Source: Rhinopithecus roxellana (taxonomy: Eukaryota; Chordata; Mammalia; Primates; Cercopithecidae). Taken from it: a DNA stretch of 64,000 nucleotides. Below the pieces are notes generated by a model. The model saw only the letters and a program-made list of their open reading frames with translations, did not search any database and had not been told where the DNA came from. The stretch is from positions 99,719,489 to 99,783,488 of the forward strand of contig NC_044563.1 of assembly GCF_007565055.1 (NCBI RefSeq). The letters are read 5' to 3'. The translations under genes and the position numbers were made by a program. Positions 33,118-46,010 of this stretch are shown here, piece after piece; position 1 is the first letter of the stretch; every line of letters begins with the position of its first letter.

Positions 33118-35640
33118 CAAATTTTATTGTGTATATTTGACGTTTACATCATATGTTTTGCAAAGATTTACTTCCAGTCTAGAGCTTTTTATTCTCCCAA
33201 CAGTTTCTTTCACAGAACAGGCATTTTCAATGTTAATGAAGTCCAACTTACCAGTTTTTTTCTTTGGATCAAACTTTTGGTGTTACATCTAACTTTGGCT
33301 TTGCCAAACCAGAATTTTCTAGATTTTATAATAATACTAAGTTATCTTCTAGTAGTATTATGGTTTTGTGTTTACATTTAGATTTGTGATCCATTTCAAG
33401 TACATTTTTGGGAAGGGTATGCAGTCTATATCTAGATTTATTATTTTGCTTGTGGATGTCCTGTTGTCCCAGCATCATTTGTTTAAAAGACTGTCTTTGC
33501 ATTATTATATTTCATTTGCTCCTTTGTCAAAGATCAGTTATGGGTCTATTTCTGAGCTATTTTATTCTGTTGGTCTATTTTTCTGTTCTTTCACCAATAC
33601 CGAACAATCTTGATTATTTTAGATTTATGATGAGTCTTGAAGTCAGGTAATGCCAGTCCTCTGACTTTATTCTTCTTCTTCAGTGTTGTTGCTTACTCTG
33701 AGTCCTTTGCCTTTCAGTAAACTCTAGGATCAGCTTTGTTGATATTTATACAATTGCTTACTGGGATTTTGATTGGGATTGCATTCAATCTATAGATCAA
33801 GTTGGGAAGAACTGACATCTTGACAACTTTGGGTCTTCCTGTCTAGAAACATAGAATATCTCTCCATTTATTTAAATCTTTAAAAATTTTCTTTCATGAG
33901 AAGTTTGTAGTTTTCCTCATATAGATCTTAGATATATTTTGTTAGATTTAAACCTAAGTATTTTTTTTGGTGAAATGTAAATGACGTTGAGTTTTAAATT
34001 TCAAATTCCACCGTTTCATTTCCGATATAGGAAAGACATTGACTTTTATATATTAACCTTGTATCCTGAAACCTTGCTATTCGTTACAGGAGTATTTTTG
34101 TTGATTCTTTAGGATCTTCAACATGGACAGTTTTGTCATCTGTAAACAAAAACAGTTCTTTTTCTTTCTTCACAATTTGTATTTCTTTTATATCCTTTTC
34201 TTGTTTATATTAGCTAGGATTTTTGGTGTGATGCTGGATTTGAGTGGGGAGAAGGATATCCTGTCTTGTTCCCAATCTTACGGAGAAAGCATCTAGTTTC
34301 TCACTATTCAATGTGACATAAGCGTAGGTTTTTGGTAGATCATCTATATCAAATTGAGGAACTTACCCTCAATCTTCCTAATTTGCTAAGAGTTTTTATC
34401 ATGAATTGGTGTTGAATTTTGTTAAATGTTTTTCAAACTCTTTTAACTTTTTAATTAATTTTAATTGACAAATGAACTTGTATACATTTATCTCAAATGC
34501 TCTTTCTGCATTTATTGATATGATCTTAAGATTTTTCTTTTTTAGCTTGTTGATATGATGGGCTACATTAATTGATTTTAGAATGTTCTGTCAGCCTTGC
34601 ATAACTAGAATAAATGTCACTTCGTGGGGGTAATTTTTTTTAACAGTTCTTAGATTCTATTTGCTAGTATTTTGTTGAGGAGTTTTATATCTGTGTTCAT
34701 GGGAGATATTGGTCTGTAGTTTTCCCTTCTTGTCATGTCTTTATCTGGTTTTGTTGTTAGGGTAGTACTGTCCTCATAGAATGAGTTAGCAAGCATTCTT
34801 TTTGTTTCTATTTCTGTAAGAACTCGTGGAGAATTGGTTTAATTTTTTCTTTAAATGTTTGGTAGAATTCCCAGTGAGACTGTATGGACCCAGTGCTTTC
34901 TTTTTTTGGGAGGTTTTTAGTTATTATTATTATTTTTAAAGATAAAGATGTATTCAGATTATCTACTTGGGTGAATTTTGAAAGTTTGTATCTTTCAAGG
35001 TATTGGTTCAGTTTCATCTAAGTTTTCATATTGTGGGCATAGAGTTACTTATAGTATTTCTTTATTATCATTTCAATTCCTAGGGGGATTAGTAGTGATA
35101 ACCCCGATTTCTGATATTTGGGTCTTCGTTATTTTTTTTTTTTTCTTGGTTAGCCTAGCTAGAGGTTTACTAATCTTTCCAAGGAACCAGCTTTTGGTTT
35201 CATTGATTTTTTTTTCCCCTGTTAATTTTCCATTTTCAATTTTATTGATTTGTGCTCTACTTTTTATTCTTTCTTTCTTTTTTTTTTTTTTTTTGCTGCT
35301 TGCTTTAGCATTATATTGCTCTTCTTTCTCTAATTTCTTAAAGCAGAAGCTTAATTATTGCTTTTAGATCTTTCTGCATTTCTACTATATGCATTTATTG
35401 CTAAATAATTCCCTTTACACTATTTTGTTACACCCCAAAATGCTTCTGTTACACCCAAAATTTTTATAAGGTTTATTTTTATTTTTATTTGACTCAAAAT
35501 ATTTTAAAATTTCTTTGGAGATTTCTACGACCTATATGTCATTTTGAAGTAATTTAATCTGCTGGTATTTTTGGATTTTATGTAATTCTATTTGCTCCCT
35601 TATGTGCCCATTTTATTGCTTTTACATATTTTTCCTCTTC

Positions 35641-35935
35641 CTTTTTTTTTTTCTTGGAGACAGAGTCCTGCTCTGTCGCCAGGCTGGAGTGCAGTGGTGC
35701 AATCTCAGCTTACTGCAACTTCCACCTCCCAGGTTCAAGCAGTTCTCCTGCCTCAGCCTCCCGAGTAGCTGAGATTACAGGCTCATGCCACCAGGCCCAG
35801 CTAATTTTTGTATTTTTAGTGGAGACGGGATTTCACCATGTTGGCCAGGATGGTCTCAATCTCCTGACCTTGTAATCTGCTCACCTTGGCCTCTTAAAGT
35901 TCTGGGATTACAGGCATGAGCCACCGCGCCCGGCC
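35641..35935 (-). mobile_element. AluS/Y, antisense, in old L1
   Basis: 'ttcttggagacagagtcctg' to 'ccaccgcgcccggcc'. The L1 continues on both sides. Confidence 0.94.
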
Positions 35936-37250
35936 ACTTGTAAATATTTTTAAGTGCTTACTGTAGAGCTTGCAATATACATGTTTAAAGTCCACTTTCA
36001 AATAACAGTATACTTCAGTAGTGCAGTTACTTTAGTAACAGTATTTTCAGTTTCTCCTTCCATCTGTTATAATGCTGTAATTAATTTCATGTATCCATAT
36101 GCTATAATCACCCAATACATTGTTCTTATTATTACTCTGAACAAATGATTACCTATTAGATGAATTCAGAATAAAAAGGATAAAAATTTTATTTTACATT
36201 ATTTTGTTTCTTTCTGCTTCTCTTCCTTTCTTCATGTAGGGCTGAAGAAGTGTTAACATTTCTTGCAAGGCAGGTCTCCTGGCGACACATTCCCTCAGTT
36301 TTTGTTTGTTCGAGGAAATCATTTATCTTTCCCTTTTGAAGGATAATTTCCCTGGATACAGGATTCTTTCGGCAGTTTAAATATTTCATTCAATTTTCTT
36401 CTTGCCTTCTGAAGAGAAATCTGATAAAATTCTTATCCTTGTTCTTCTATAGGTAAAGTTATTTTCCTCTGGCTTTCTTCCTTGTTTTCTCTTTGCTTTT
36501 CTTGAGTTTGAATATGGAATGCCTAGGTATAGATTTTTTGTAATTTATCCCGCTTAGCGTTTGGTATCTGCCGTTAAATTTGGAAAATGCTTAGCCATTA
36601 TTACTTCATATGTCTCTTTGCTCCCTTCTCTCTTTCTTCTTCTTCTGGTATTCCTATTATGTGTATGTTATATTATTTGTTGTCTCACACTTCTTGGATA
36701 TTATTCCCTGTTTTCACTCTTCAGTTTGAGAAACTTCTGTTGACATTTGTCAAGCTCACTGAATTTGTCTCGAGTCTGCTGATGAGCCCATGAAAGGCGT
36801 TCTTCCTTCGTTCTGTTTTAGTGTTTTTCACTTCTAGTATTTCCTTTTGGCTCTTTGAGTTTTCATCTTTCAGGTTTCACTACCAATTTGTTGTTGCATG
36901 TTGTCTGCCTTCTCCATTAGAGTACTTAACATATTAATTTTAGTTACTTTAAGTTCCTTAGGTGATAATTTAAACATCTGTGTCAGATCTGAGTCTGAGT
37001 GTGATTCTTGCATTGTCACTTACGACTATGTTTTTTTTTTTTGCTTCTTACCATGGCTTGTAATTTTTTGTTGAAAGCTGGACATGATGTGTAGAGTAAT
37101 AGGAACTGAGGTAATTAGGCATTTCAAATGAGGTTTGATGCCATTTGGGCCAGGAGCTAGCCTGTGGTTAATGTGTGCTGTAGCTGCAGGAGCCAGTAAC
37201 TACAGATTCCTTTCCTTTCCTTATTTTTGTCTCCCCTGTCGTCTTTGGGA

Positions 37251-38260
37251 TTCATAGTATGAACATTTTTAGGTCTTAAGGAACAATAAATGCCCTTTTT
37301 AATTCAGTTTATTTGGTAGATAACCAACATCAAAAGTATACAGGCAATATAAGAATTCATGAAGTTTTAAATAAATAAAAGTTAACTGGGTAGAAAATGA
37401 TATGTTTTTATTAGCATGAAATGCATGAGTGCCTGATTTGCTGTTTCCTTTTTTAAATTTTATAGGTGAAATCTTGTCTGTATTTATTTACACTGCCATT
37501 TTTCTATACAACAATATAGTATCCAAATATAAATAGTACAAATGTAGTAAAGGTGGGACTTCTTCCTGTCCTTTACTCCATTATTTCTCTTACCTTGAGT
37601 GTTACTGAGAGAAACAAAAAGATGAACTGCAGCTTTCCAGAATGCCCAAGTTTTTGCTACTTAATTTTTTTTTTCTTTTTGCCAGTTTTTACTTCTGAAT
37701 GTGCTATAAGTGCATATGTACTTTTTTTGGTGTATATTCTGATGGACTTATGCAGATTTAAATTATTAAAAAAACTATCATATGCATATTTTGTTTTCAA
37801 AACAAAGTAAAAGTATACCATTAAGTCCTCCTTTCGAAAGTGTTGGAGAATCATAATATATAAATGAGTAGGAATGCCAGCCGCTACTTGCCATGTGAAG
37901 CTAACTGAAGTAAAAATGAAAAGTTAGGCACAGTAGACAAATTGAGTACCCATAAACAGAAAAATAAGAGCTGTCTGTATATAGGATTAATTGCCAGATT
38001 AGAGAAGTAGCAGGTGTTATGAATTCGGGAGGTGGATAGATCACTTTGGGATGGAGTGGACAGAGAAGGAAGGCAGCAGAGCTAGTCATTAAAGATGACT
38101 GAGAGGCCCGAAGTCTAGGAAACTTACCACAGTGGCAAAGTGCTACAATCAGAACCTAGAGTGCTAACAACTGACTGAGTTTCTTTACCAAGTTTTCTAA
38201 ACAATTCATTAAAGTTGTTGACCAAAATCTTGATGAATTATTCATGACTTCAGAATTACA
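37251..38260. other. Unique DNA
   Basis: No repeat or exon is recognised. Short frames at 37553-37854 lie in AT-rich DNA. Confidence 0.35.
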
Positions 38261-38261
38261 G

Positions 38262-38536
38262 CTAGGCATGGAGAACCACGCCTGTAATTCCAGCACTTTT
38301 CGGGACTGAGGCGGGAGGATCATTTGAGGCCAAGAGTTTGAGTGGGCAACTGTCTCTACCAAAACAAAAACAAATAAATAAACAAACAAAATAGCCAGGC
38401 ATGGTACTGTGCACCTGTAGTCCCAGCTACTTGGAAGGCTGAGCTGGGAGGAGAACTTGAGCCCAGAAGCTTGAGGCTGCAGTGAGCTGTGATCACACCT
38501 GGGAGCAAGACCTTGTCTCAAAAAAAAAAAAAAAAT
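38262..38536 (+). mobile_element. AluJ-like element
   Basis: 'agctaggcatggagaaccac' start, small deletions in both arms, and a tail of A16. Confidence 0.87.
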
Positions 38537-38654
38537 AGTTACTAGAACAGAGAATTAACTGCCGGCCGAGTTAAGAAATGAAAATAAAAGGTTGTAATGT
38601 TATTATATTAAAGTGATGTTCTCTGGACAGAAGAAGAGATGTAATGAGCACGCT

Positions 38655-38880
38655 TTCGGATTCTGCCCTTTTGAGAAAGTAACCCCCAATTCTAAAGCAA
38701 GGGAATTGGAATACAGCCGATCTAAATTTGAATCCTGGCTGTATTTTTTATTAAATGTGGAGATACTGGTGGTGTTGATGGGTTAGGATGATTGAGATAA
38801 TGGAAGTAAAGTAATTAACTCAGCGTTTGTCGCATAGTAAGTACCCATTAAATGGTTGCCATTGTTCAATAATGGTAATA
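38655..38880 (+). mobile_element. MIR SINE
   Basis: 'ttgaatcctggctgtatttt', then 'gtaattaactcagcgtttgt' and 'catagtaagtacccatta' follow MIR order. The core is partly deleted. Confidence 0.7.
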
Positions 38881-39710
38881 AAACCCTAATTCAGCTATGT
38901 GGCATATAATTGCTTTGAATTAAAGGTATATTTCTGGGTACATTTTTATGTGTAAGCCAATAAATGCAATGACAGTTAGCATTTTGTTTACAACTATGTA
39001 ATGCAAATTTTAAAGCACCAAAACTTATTCTTAAGAAAAATCTACTCTGTTTACAAAAGGAAGTCATGTTATTTGGGGAGCTATATTTTCATATCTGTAA
39101 TTTACATGGCACACTACCAAAAAGTCATTATAAAACTCCACTAGGGAAGCCTCGTTTAATTTCAGCTCCTTGAGTGGATGACTGAGCTGCTGCCATCTGA
39201 GTTGTCATGGAGATGATTGGAATTACTTTCTCTTAAGTGGCTGCACTCAGTTGGGTGAACTTCTCTGTGGTGCTTTCTTTTTGCAATTACATCTGTAGCA
39301 GTGGGGCTTCATTTGGCATTCATCTAACCTTGCTCAGTTTGAAGTCATGATTCCAACAGGGAAGTGAGGTGATCCTAGGGGAAGTCCTGAAAGTTGAGGA
39401 ATGCTGCAGAATTTTTTTTGATTGAGGGGAATGATTTAAGTGCTTGTTGGTTATAGTTCCTCTGTTCCTCCTAGGGATCCATGAAAATCACCTGCTGTCA
39501 TGTGTTTGAAGAGCCATAGATGAAAGAAATGAAGGCTATGAAGAAATTATTATTGTTTATTCTTAAGTTTTTCTTTTTCTAATAGTTTGATTTGAAGTGG
39601 TTTTGTGCAGCAAACTTGGGAAATCATGATTTAATGCACTTGCATTTTTATATGTGCAAATAAATGCTAAAATATAAAATTTGCATATGTGATATAATTT
39701 AAAAATATAT
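38881..39710. other. Unique DNA
   Basis: Repeat-free by eye. 39130-39530 is less AT-rich than its surroundings, with no frame, and could be a conserved non-coding segment. Confidence 0.35.
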
Positions 39711-40500
39711 ATGACCTCTGCCTCCAGTTCCTGGCAGAGCTCCTAAGACCCTTGTAATTTCTTGGGCAGTAAGGGTGATGGGTACATCTTCTGTTCTTAT
39801 ATTTGGTTTTGACTCTTGTTTCAGACATGGTGGCTAATTCCTTGGAATTTTCTGGGTGATAGGAGCATCTTTTGTTCTTCTGTGATAACTCTTGGTGCCC
39901 TCCTGGATAAGGGCTGGTCACCAGAAAGAGTCCGCCACAATTAGAAGCCTTGAACTTTCAGCTCCACCCCCACCCTCTGGGAAGGGGAGAGGGCTGGAGA
40001 TCGAGTTAATAATAGAACATGGCTACGTGATGAAGCCTCTATAAAATTCCATGAACTCTGAGGTTCTGGGAGCTTCCGGGTTGTTGAGCACATCCACGTG
40101 CTGGGAAGGTGGAGCACTGCAACTCCACAGGGACAGAAGCTTGGGACTCTTCTGGAGCTCACCCTATGTACCTCTCCATCTGGTTATTTGTATCCTTTAA
40201 AATATCTTTTGTAATAAATCGACAGTAGTACATACATTGTTTTCCTGTTTTCAGTGATACACTCTGGCAAATAACTGAACCTGAGGAGGGTTCCTGGGAA
40301 CCTCTGATTTGTAGCCAAGTGGGACAGAAGTGTGGATAACCTAGGGCCCTACTACTTGTGATTGGCATCTGAAGTGCAGGGCAGCCTTTTGGGACTGAGC
40401 CCTTAAACTGTGGGGTCTGTGCTAAACCTGGTTGGTGTGGGAATTAAATTGAATTGTAGGACACCCAGCTGGTGTTGGAGAATTGGTTGGTGAGAGGAGA
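39711..40500 (+). mobile_element. Old solo LTR-like element (family not assigned)
   Basis: LTR-like order: a duplicated 'cttctgttctta/ttttgttctt' promoter-side segment, 'gaagcctctataaaattcca' (TATA-like, about 40033), 'ttttgtaataaatcga' (AATAAA, about 40209), and a U5-like end with 'acacccagctggtgttgg'. I recognise the sequence as a repeat common in primate genomes but cannot name the family with confidence. Small internal open frames are incidental. Confidence 0.65.
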
Positions 40501-41154
40501 AAACCTGACACCTCTGCTCAGTGAAGTGCTGAGTGTGGGAGTATAGAAGAGAAACACAATTGGTTTTTCCTATAGTCAGTTTGGTTGGTGAATTTTGTTC
40601 CCTCCTAAGAAGAAAGATGTAGAGTTTACTGAAACCTCTCAACAGCAAGCCTGCTAGGATGGAATCTCCTTAATCAAGCAGTTGGCTGTTGAAAAGGCCA
40701 CACCTGTGCTCCCACCTGCAAAAAGGGTGGGATTGAAGCAGCCCCCATTGTGTGATGATTGGCACGTATAAGCTGAGTCTCAGGAATAAAAATTCCAGTT
40801 CTTTCCAGTTTAGCCAGGGGCTTACTGACTAGAAAGTCTTCCACTGAGAGAGAGAAAGATGCCTTAGGCAAGAGATGGTAACAAGGAAGAATTTAGAGTT
40901 GCTATTTCAAATTGGGGACTTCTGGAGCCTTCTGGTTCATCCTCTCAGATATGGTTGCTGGCTCTTTCTTTGCCCTCTATTTGAGGAATTATTGCAGCAC
41001 TTACACCATGCAATTGCAATTGTTTACTTTCCTCTTTTCCTCATTATAAGCTCCTTAGGAGTAGAAAACTATCTTTAACATGAAGCAGTGTGTTTGGTTC
41101 ATGATGGAGCTAAATAAGTGTTGAGTAAGTGAAATTATATGAATGACTTTGCTT
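40501..41154. other. Unique DNA
   Basis: No gene is recognised. (AG)n-like 'gagagagagaaag' at 40845. Confidence 0.35.
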
Positions 41155-41195
41155 TGCGCGCGTGCGCGCGTGTGTGTGTGTGTGTGTGTATATAT
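41155..41195. repeat. 41-bp alternating purine-pyrimidine tract
   Basis: Unbroken alternation: (CG)n, then (TG)n, then (TA)n, directly against the oligo-T of the next Alu. On the minus strand it is the Alu tail microsatellite. Confidence 0.97.
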
Positions 41196-41481
41196 TTTTT
41201 GAGATGGAGTCTCACTCTGTCTCCCATGCTGGAGTGCAGTGGCGTGGTCTCGGCTCACTGCAACCTCCACCTCCCAGGTTCAAGCGATTCTCCTGTCTCA
41301 GCCTCCCGAGTAGCTGGGGTCACAGGCATGGGCCACCATGCCTGGCCCATTTTTGTATTTTCAGTAGAGATGGGGTTTCGCCATGTTGGCCAGGCTGGTC
41401 TCGAAATCCTGGCCTCAGGTTATCTGCCCACCACGGCCTCCCAAAGTGCTGAGATCACGGGTGTGCGCCACTGCACCCATC
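41196..41481 (-). mobile_element. AluS, antisense
   Basis: 'ttttttgagatggagtctca' to 'gccactgcacccatcc'. The tail is short because it merges into the TA/TG/CG tract. Confidence 0.93.
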
Positions 41482-41499
41482 CTCTCTCTCTCTCTGTCT

Positions 41500-42218
41500 C
41501 TTTAACTTTCAGTAACAAAGTCAGAAAATAAAGTGATGGGCTTTCTCTTGATTAGCCAAACCACTGAATTTTAGGCTACCCTTAACAAAATATACAGATA
41601 GGTGTTTGTTTATTTAATTAGCATGATGGCCAAAGGATGTCGCTGTTTTTTTTTTTTTTAAAGTGGTGTGATAAACGTACTGAGTAGATATAAACCCTGA
41701 ATCCTGATGTTAAGGAAGTGTTTAGTAATTATTAATGTATATTAATTGATATATCTAAATTTTGTATGGCAAAAGCAAACCCGTGGATCACAAAGCTGAA
41801 AATTCAAGCATAAGAAAACTGTGAATGCTACCAGCTGAGGAGATTGTGTTTCTGTTGTGAATTTGGCCCAGTTTTAGAGCATACGTCAATTGCTTATGTA
41901 GTTAGACTTGGGATTAGATTGAAAATTTATATTTCTAGACTAAGAAGATATTCTGCAATGCTTTGTCATAACCATCTAGACTTCCTAGTCAGTTTATTAA
42001 TCACTGATAGGAAGCAAAGTGTCCATGTACCTAATTTGCATAGATAAAGCTAACTTTTAACAAATAGCAATTTTTAAAACATTTCTAAAATGTATTATTT
42101 GCATCCATGTTATACTACAGCAGAGTGTACTGAATATAATAGAATCTCTTTTCCGGATGACTAGTATGAATACCATGTAACACTGTTTCCCCTGCTTTGT
42201 AAATTTGTAATCTAAATT
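41500..42218. other. Unique AT-rich DNA
   Basis: No exon or repeat is recognised. Confidence 0.35.
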
Positions 42219-42220
42219 TC

Positions 42221-42312
42221 TTCCTTCCTTCCTTCCTTCCTTCCTTCCTTCCTTCCTTCCTTCCTTCCTTCCTTCCTTCCTTCCTTCCTTCCTTCCTTCC
42301 TTCCTTCCTTCC
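42221..42312. repeat. (TTCC)23 microsatellite, GGAA on the minus strand
   Basis: 23 uninterrupted units, followed by (TTTC)n and oligo-T. It is the expanded tail of the antisense Alu at 42330. The open frames repeating K-E-G-R on the minus strand are artefacts of this run. Confidence 0.98.
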
Positions 42313-42327
42313 TTTTTCTTTCTTTCT

Positions 42328-42624
42328 TTTTTTTTTTTTTTGAGACAGATTTTTGCTCTTGTTGCCCAGGCTGGAGTGCAATGGTGCGATCTTGGCTCAC
42401 TGCAAATTCTGCCTGCCGGGTTCAAACGATTCTCCTGCCTCAGCCTCCTGAGTAGCTGGGATTACAAGCACCCACCACCACACCCGGCTAAGTTTTGTAT
42501 TTTTAGTAGAGATGAGGTTTCACCATGTTGGCCAGGCTGGACTCGAACTCCTGACTTCGTGATCTACTCTCCTCAGCCTCCCAAAGTGCTGGGATTTACA
42601 GGCATGAGCCACCATTCCTGGCCT
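42328..42624 (-). mobile_element. AluS, antisense, with expanded GGAA tail
   Basis: 'tttttgagacagatttttgc' to 'gagccaccattcctggcc'. Confidence 0.93.
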
Positions 42625-42629
42625 AAGTT

Positions 42630-43186
42630 TCAAATAAGACTAATTTGACGAAATACACAAGGTGGTAGTTTTCTATTTAAGGAAAGTTTGATGTACTGTG
42701 GATTATGTAGCTTCATTTTCCACAAGGACATCATGATTTTTTTTTTTTTTTTAATCAAGTACAAAGCAGGAAGAAAAGTTCAAACTGCATCATGGTTTTT
42801 TATCTTTCTACTCTCTGCTAAGCATCAGCATCTGAATTCTTTTTAGGAGAAAATCAGCAGTTTTGTATTTGACTGCAGAGGTACACATGGCTATTAAACC
42901 TTATGTATTAATGCTCTGGGTGTGTGGGTAAATATGGAGAAATCCTCTGTCAAAATGACCTCTTTAGGGTGGAATTCAATTACAGTTGAAAAGCCAATGT
43001 TGTTTTCTCACAATCAGATTTTAAGAAACACTGAATATGCACGTCAGAGCTTAAATTTCTTCTCTCTCAAGGACTATCAGAATTGGCATACGTCTTTGAT
43101 TAAGCCTCATGCAAATGCTGATATAAGCCATGTCTAAGAAATTGCAAAACTTTAATTACATTTTTTCCTTAAAGTGGTTGCTTAAA
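42630..43186. other. Unique DNA
   Basis: No gene. T16 at 42737-42752. Confidence 0.35.
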
Positions 43187-43508
43187 TAGTAAGTCATATG
43201 TCGCTTAATGACAAGATTATATTCTGAGAAATGTGTTCTTAGGCGATTTTGTCATTGTGTGAACATTGTAAAGTGTATTTACACAAACCTAGTTGGTATA
43301 ATTTACTGCACACCTAGGCTATATGGTAAAGCCTATTGTTCCTAGGCTACAAACCTGTACAGCATGTGATTGTACTGAATATGGTAGATGGCTGTAACAC
43401 AATGATAAAAATTTGTGTATCTAAATATAGAAACAGTATAGTAAAAATACAGTATTATAATCTTAATGGGACCACTATCCTATATGCAGCTTTTGCTATA
43501 TGATGGCA
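43187..43508. mobile_element. Pogo-like MITE (Tigger3-like)
   Basis: 'gtaagtcatatgtcgcttaa', 'acctaggctatatggtaaag' and 'ctacaaacctgtacagcatg' are the well-known body of this MITE. The terminal inverted repeats are decayed ('agtcatatg' versus 'catatgatgg' complement). The family name is from memory. Confidence 0.75.
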
Positions 43509-43646
43509 GTTATTCAAGTTTTTTTTTTTTGGTCTTGTTTTGTGTTTACCTTTCAATGAAATGACTTTAGAAAAATAATCCTTAAAATAAGGAATGATGC
43601 TTTGGTGCCTCACAGTATAACTTAGATTTATATCATTATATTCTTT

Positions 43647-43916
43647 TTTTTTTTTTTTGAGACACTCTGTTGCCAGGCTGGAGTGCAGTGATGCGATCTC
43701 AGCTCACTGCAACTTCCGCCTCCCAGGTTCAAGTAATTCTCCTGCCTCAGCCTCCTGGGTATCTGGGACTACAGGCGCCCCACGCCCGGCTAATTTTTTT
43801 ATTTTTAGTAGAGACAGGGCTTCACCATGTTGGCCAAGATGGTCTCGATCTCTTGATCTACCAGCCTCAGCTTCCCAAAGCGCAGGGATTACAGGCATGA
43901 GTCACTGTGCCTGGCC
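43647..43916 (-). mobile_element. AluS, antisense, with target duplication
   Basis: 'atcattatattcttt' on both sides (43632-43646 and 43917-43931). A 15-base deletion removes part of 'gagacggagtctcgctctgt'. Confidence 0.95.
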
Positions 43917-44329
43917 ATCATTATATTCTTTTAAAGGTTTGAAGTCAACACAGTAAATAACTTCATCCTAGTGTTCTAAAGAACTGTGGGCAGACCTTTT
44001 CATTTTGCTGCTTACTCAGATATTGTCAATGGAAAGGGCTGTATCTGAGAACTGGGTTCTTTAAGTAAATGAGACTAGCTTTAGTGGGGCACTCTGGGGC
44101 CCTGGGAGCAGGGAAGGTTGAATGTTATCTGAGCTGCTGAGTGCCCTGAGTAAGCTATTGTTTAGTCCCTAAATATATGACTGAGAAGAAGAGAATCTTA
44201 GTGTGACCAACTGCTCAACCCAATTAGCAGCTCTGCAAATCCCTGCTTCCAGTTAATGACTATTGTATTTCCATCAGATCTTTGCTCAAAAGTATTTTTC
44301 ATAGAGAACTTTTCCCTTGCCATCTCAAA

Positions 44330-44832
44330 GAAAGGTGAAGTTTCTTTGTTGTCTTTTCTGTTTTTCTACATAGTACTTATCACTCTCTAATACATTCTGT
44401 ATTTAACTGTCTTTTTTCTTTTTTTTTTGAGATGGAGTTTTGCTCTTGTTGCCTAGGCTGGAGTGCAATGGCATGATCTCAGCTCACTGCAACCTCTGCC
44501 TCCCGGGTTCAAGCAATTCTCCCGCCTCAGCTTCCCGAGTAGCTGGGATTACAGGCTTGCACCACCACACCGAGCTAATTTTGTATTTTTAGTAGAGATG
44601 GGGTTTCTCCATGCTGGTCAGGCTAGTCTCCAACTCTCGAACTCCCTACCTCAGGTAATCCTCCCACATCAGCCTCCCAAAGTGCTAGGATTACAGACGT
44701 GAGTCACCGTGCCTGGCCTTAACTGTCTTTTTCAACCAGAATCTAAGCTCCATGAAGGCAGGGATTTTATCTCTTTTGTTTGGTGCTGAATTCTCAGTAA
44801 CTAGGACTGTGCTCAATAAGTTTTGAATGGAT
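44330..44832 (+). mobile_element. L2 3' end, split by an Alu
   Basis: 'aatctaagctccatgaaggc', 'agggattttatctcttttgt' and 'gctcaataagttttgaatgg' are the L2 3' end. The upstream part is 44340-44402, before the Alu. Confidence 0.75.
44417..44718 (-). mobile_element. AluS, antisense, in L2
   Basis: Perfect target duplication 'ttaactgtcttttt' at 44403-44416 and 44719-44732. Confidence 0.96.
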
Positions 44833-45570
44833 GATGATTGCATAGTTTTTGATAGTTAGATGCTGTGGAAACAGTCTATATGTCTCTACCCCTGCAAACT
44901 TAAAATAAGAATGTACATCGTCTCGGACCAAAATTAGCCATATATATATGTGGGTCTTTGATTGCAAGTAGGTACAAACAGCCATGCATGTCTGGCTTGG
45001 AAGATTATCTTCTTTAGATCTTCAGACGTTATCAACTGACTTCTTGGGTGGAGCCTTATTCTAAAACACAACCCAGGAAAGTCCTGGACAAGATTGGTAG
45101 GTCCTGGGCTCAGCCCAGGCAGCTAGACCCTCTGAGGTGGACACAGGTCAAGAGGCTGTAGATGTAGAGGCCAAGAGGCTATAGATGTAGAGAGCTGTGT
45201 CATAGTGAGTGACTGGCTTATGTCTTATTCATTTAAGGGCTAGTAGCTGTTATTCCTCTTCCATCAAATACTTACCTAAGCAGCAATTTTACCAACAGAA
45301 AAATTATCTCTAATTCTTTCTATGCTACTTAGCCTGCCTTAAAATCTTGAGACTTTTTATACTAATTATTTAACATCAATATATTGATTTAGTGAGAACA
45401 CATGTTAATTAGCCAGCTCCAAAATATTGAGTCAGATTAACTTGTTAACACACTTCGTATTACTCATAATGAATATTTCAAAGTAAATCACCACAAATCC
45501 AGTGTAACGCTTGGGCATGTAAAGCCTGGGATTTAGCATACACTTTTACTTTATGCAAAGCAAATATAAA
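44833..45570. other. Unique DNA with a short tandem word
   Basis: 'ccaagaggctatagatgtag' and a near copy are tandem at about 45147-45195. Nothing else is recognised. Confidence 0.4.
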
Positions 45571-45825
45571 AACAGTGGTTAAGAACTTTGATTCTGTAGT
45601 TCAGCTGCTAGATTCAAATCTAGGTGCAGATTCCAACTAGTTGGTTGACTCATGACAAGTTATTCAATATAGGCAAGCCTTAGTTTCCTTATCTATGAAA
45701 TAGGGATAAAAAGACCTAACTCATGGAATCGTCATGAGGATTATGTAAGATTACTTGAAGACCCTTGGCAAAATGCTTATTAGCACATAGTAAATGCTTA
45801 ATAAATGTTAGCTTAAAAGAATTAT
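45571..45825 (+). mobile_element. MIR SINE, almost complete
   Basis: 'cagtggttaagaactttgat', 'gttggttgactcatgacaag', 'tagtttccttatctatgaaa' and 'agtaaatgcttaataaatgt' cover the MIR from promoter to end. Confidence 0.9.
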
Positions 45826-46010
45826 TCACATGGTAAAGATTTTTTGAGCGTCTATAGTAGGGCTAAGAAATGAGAAAGGTTTGCAAACACTGATTCTAAG
45901 TATACACTTGAATTATAAATGGATTGCTAGTGAGATCCCATAAATTAGATGTAGAACAAAGTTCCTTAAGAGATGTAGCTCTCTTTGTGTATTTAAAAGG
46001 CACTCCAGAG

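Larger units (their letters stand above)
31230..37250 (-). mobile_element. Ancient L1M (MC/ME-like), antisense, nearly full length
   Basis: Ordered antisense pieces cover the 3'UTR (31230-31900; 'cattagcgtggtacatttgt'), the ORF2 end (32215-32840; 'ctggatcatattgtaag'), ORF2 reverse transcriptase (33120-34800), the endonuclease region (34800-35600), and ORF1/5' region (35940-37250; 'ttgaaggataatttccctgg', 'ttgttgaaagctggacatga'). Three Alus interrupt it. Frames are broken everywhere, as expected of a copy shared across placental mammals. Confidence 0.85.

Noticed and set aside
42057..42425. Minus-strand frames with a repeated K-E-G-R pattern
   Set aside because: They are the three-frame translation of the GGAA microsatellite.
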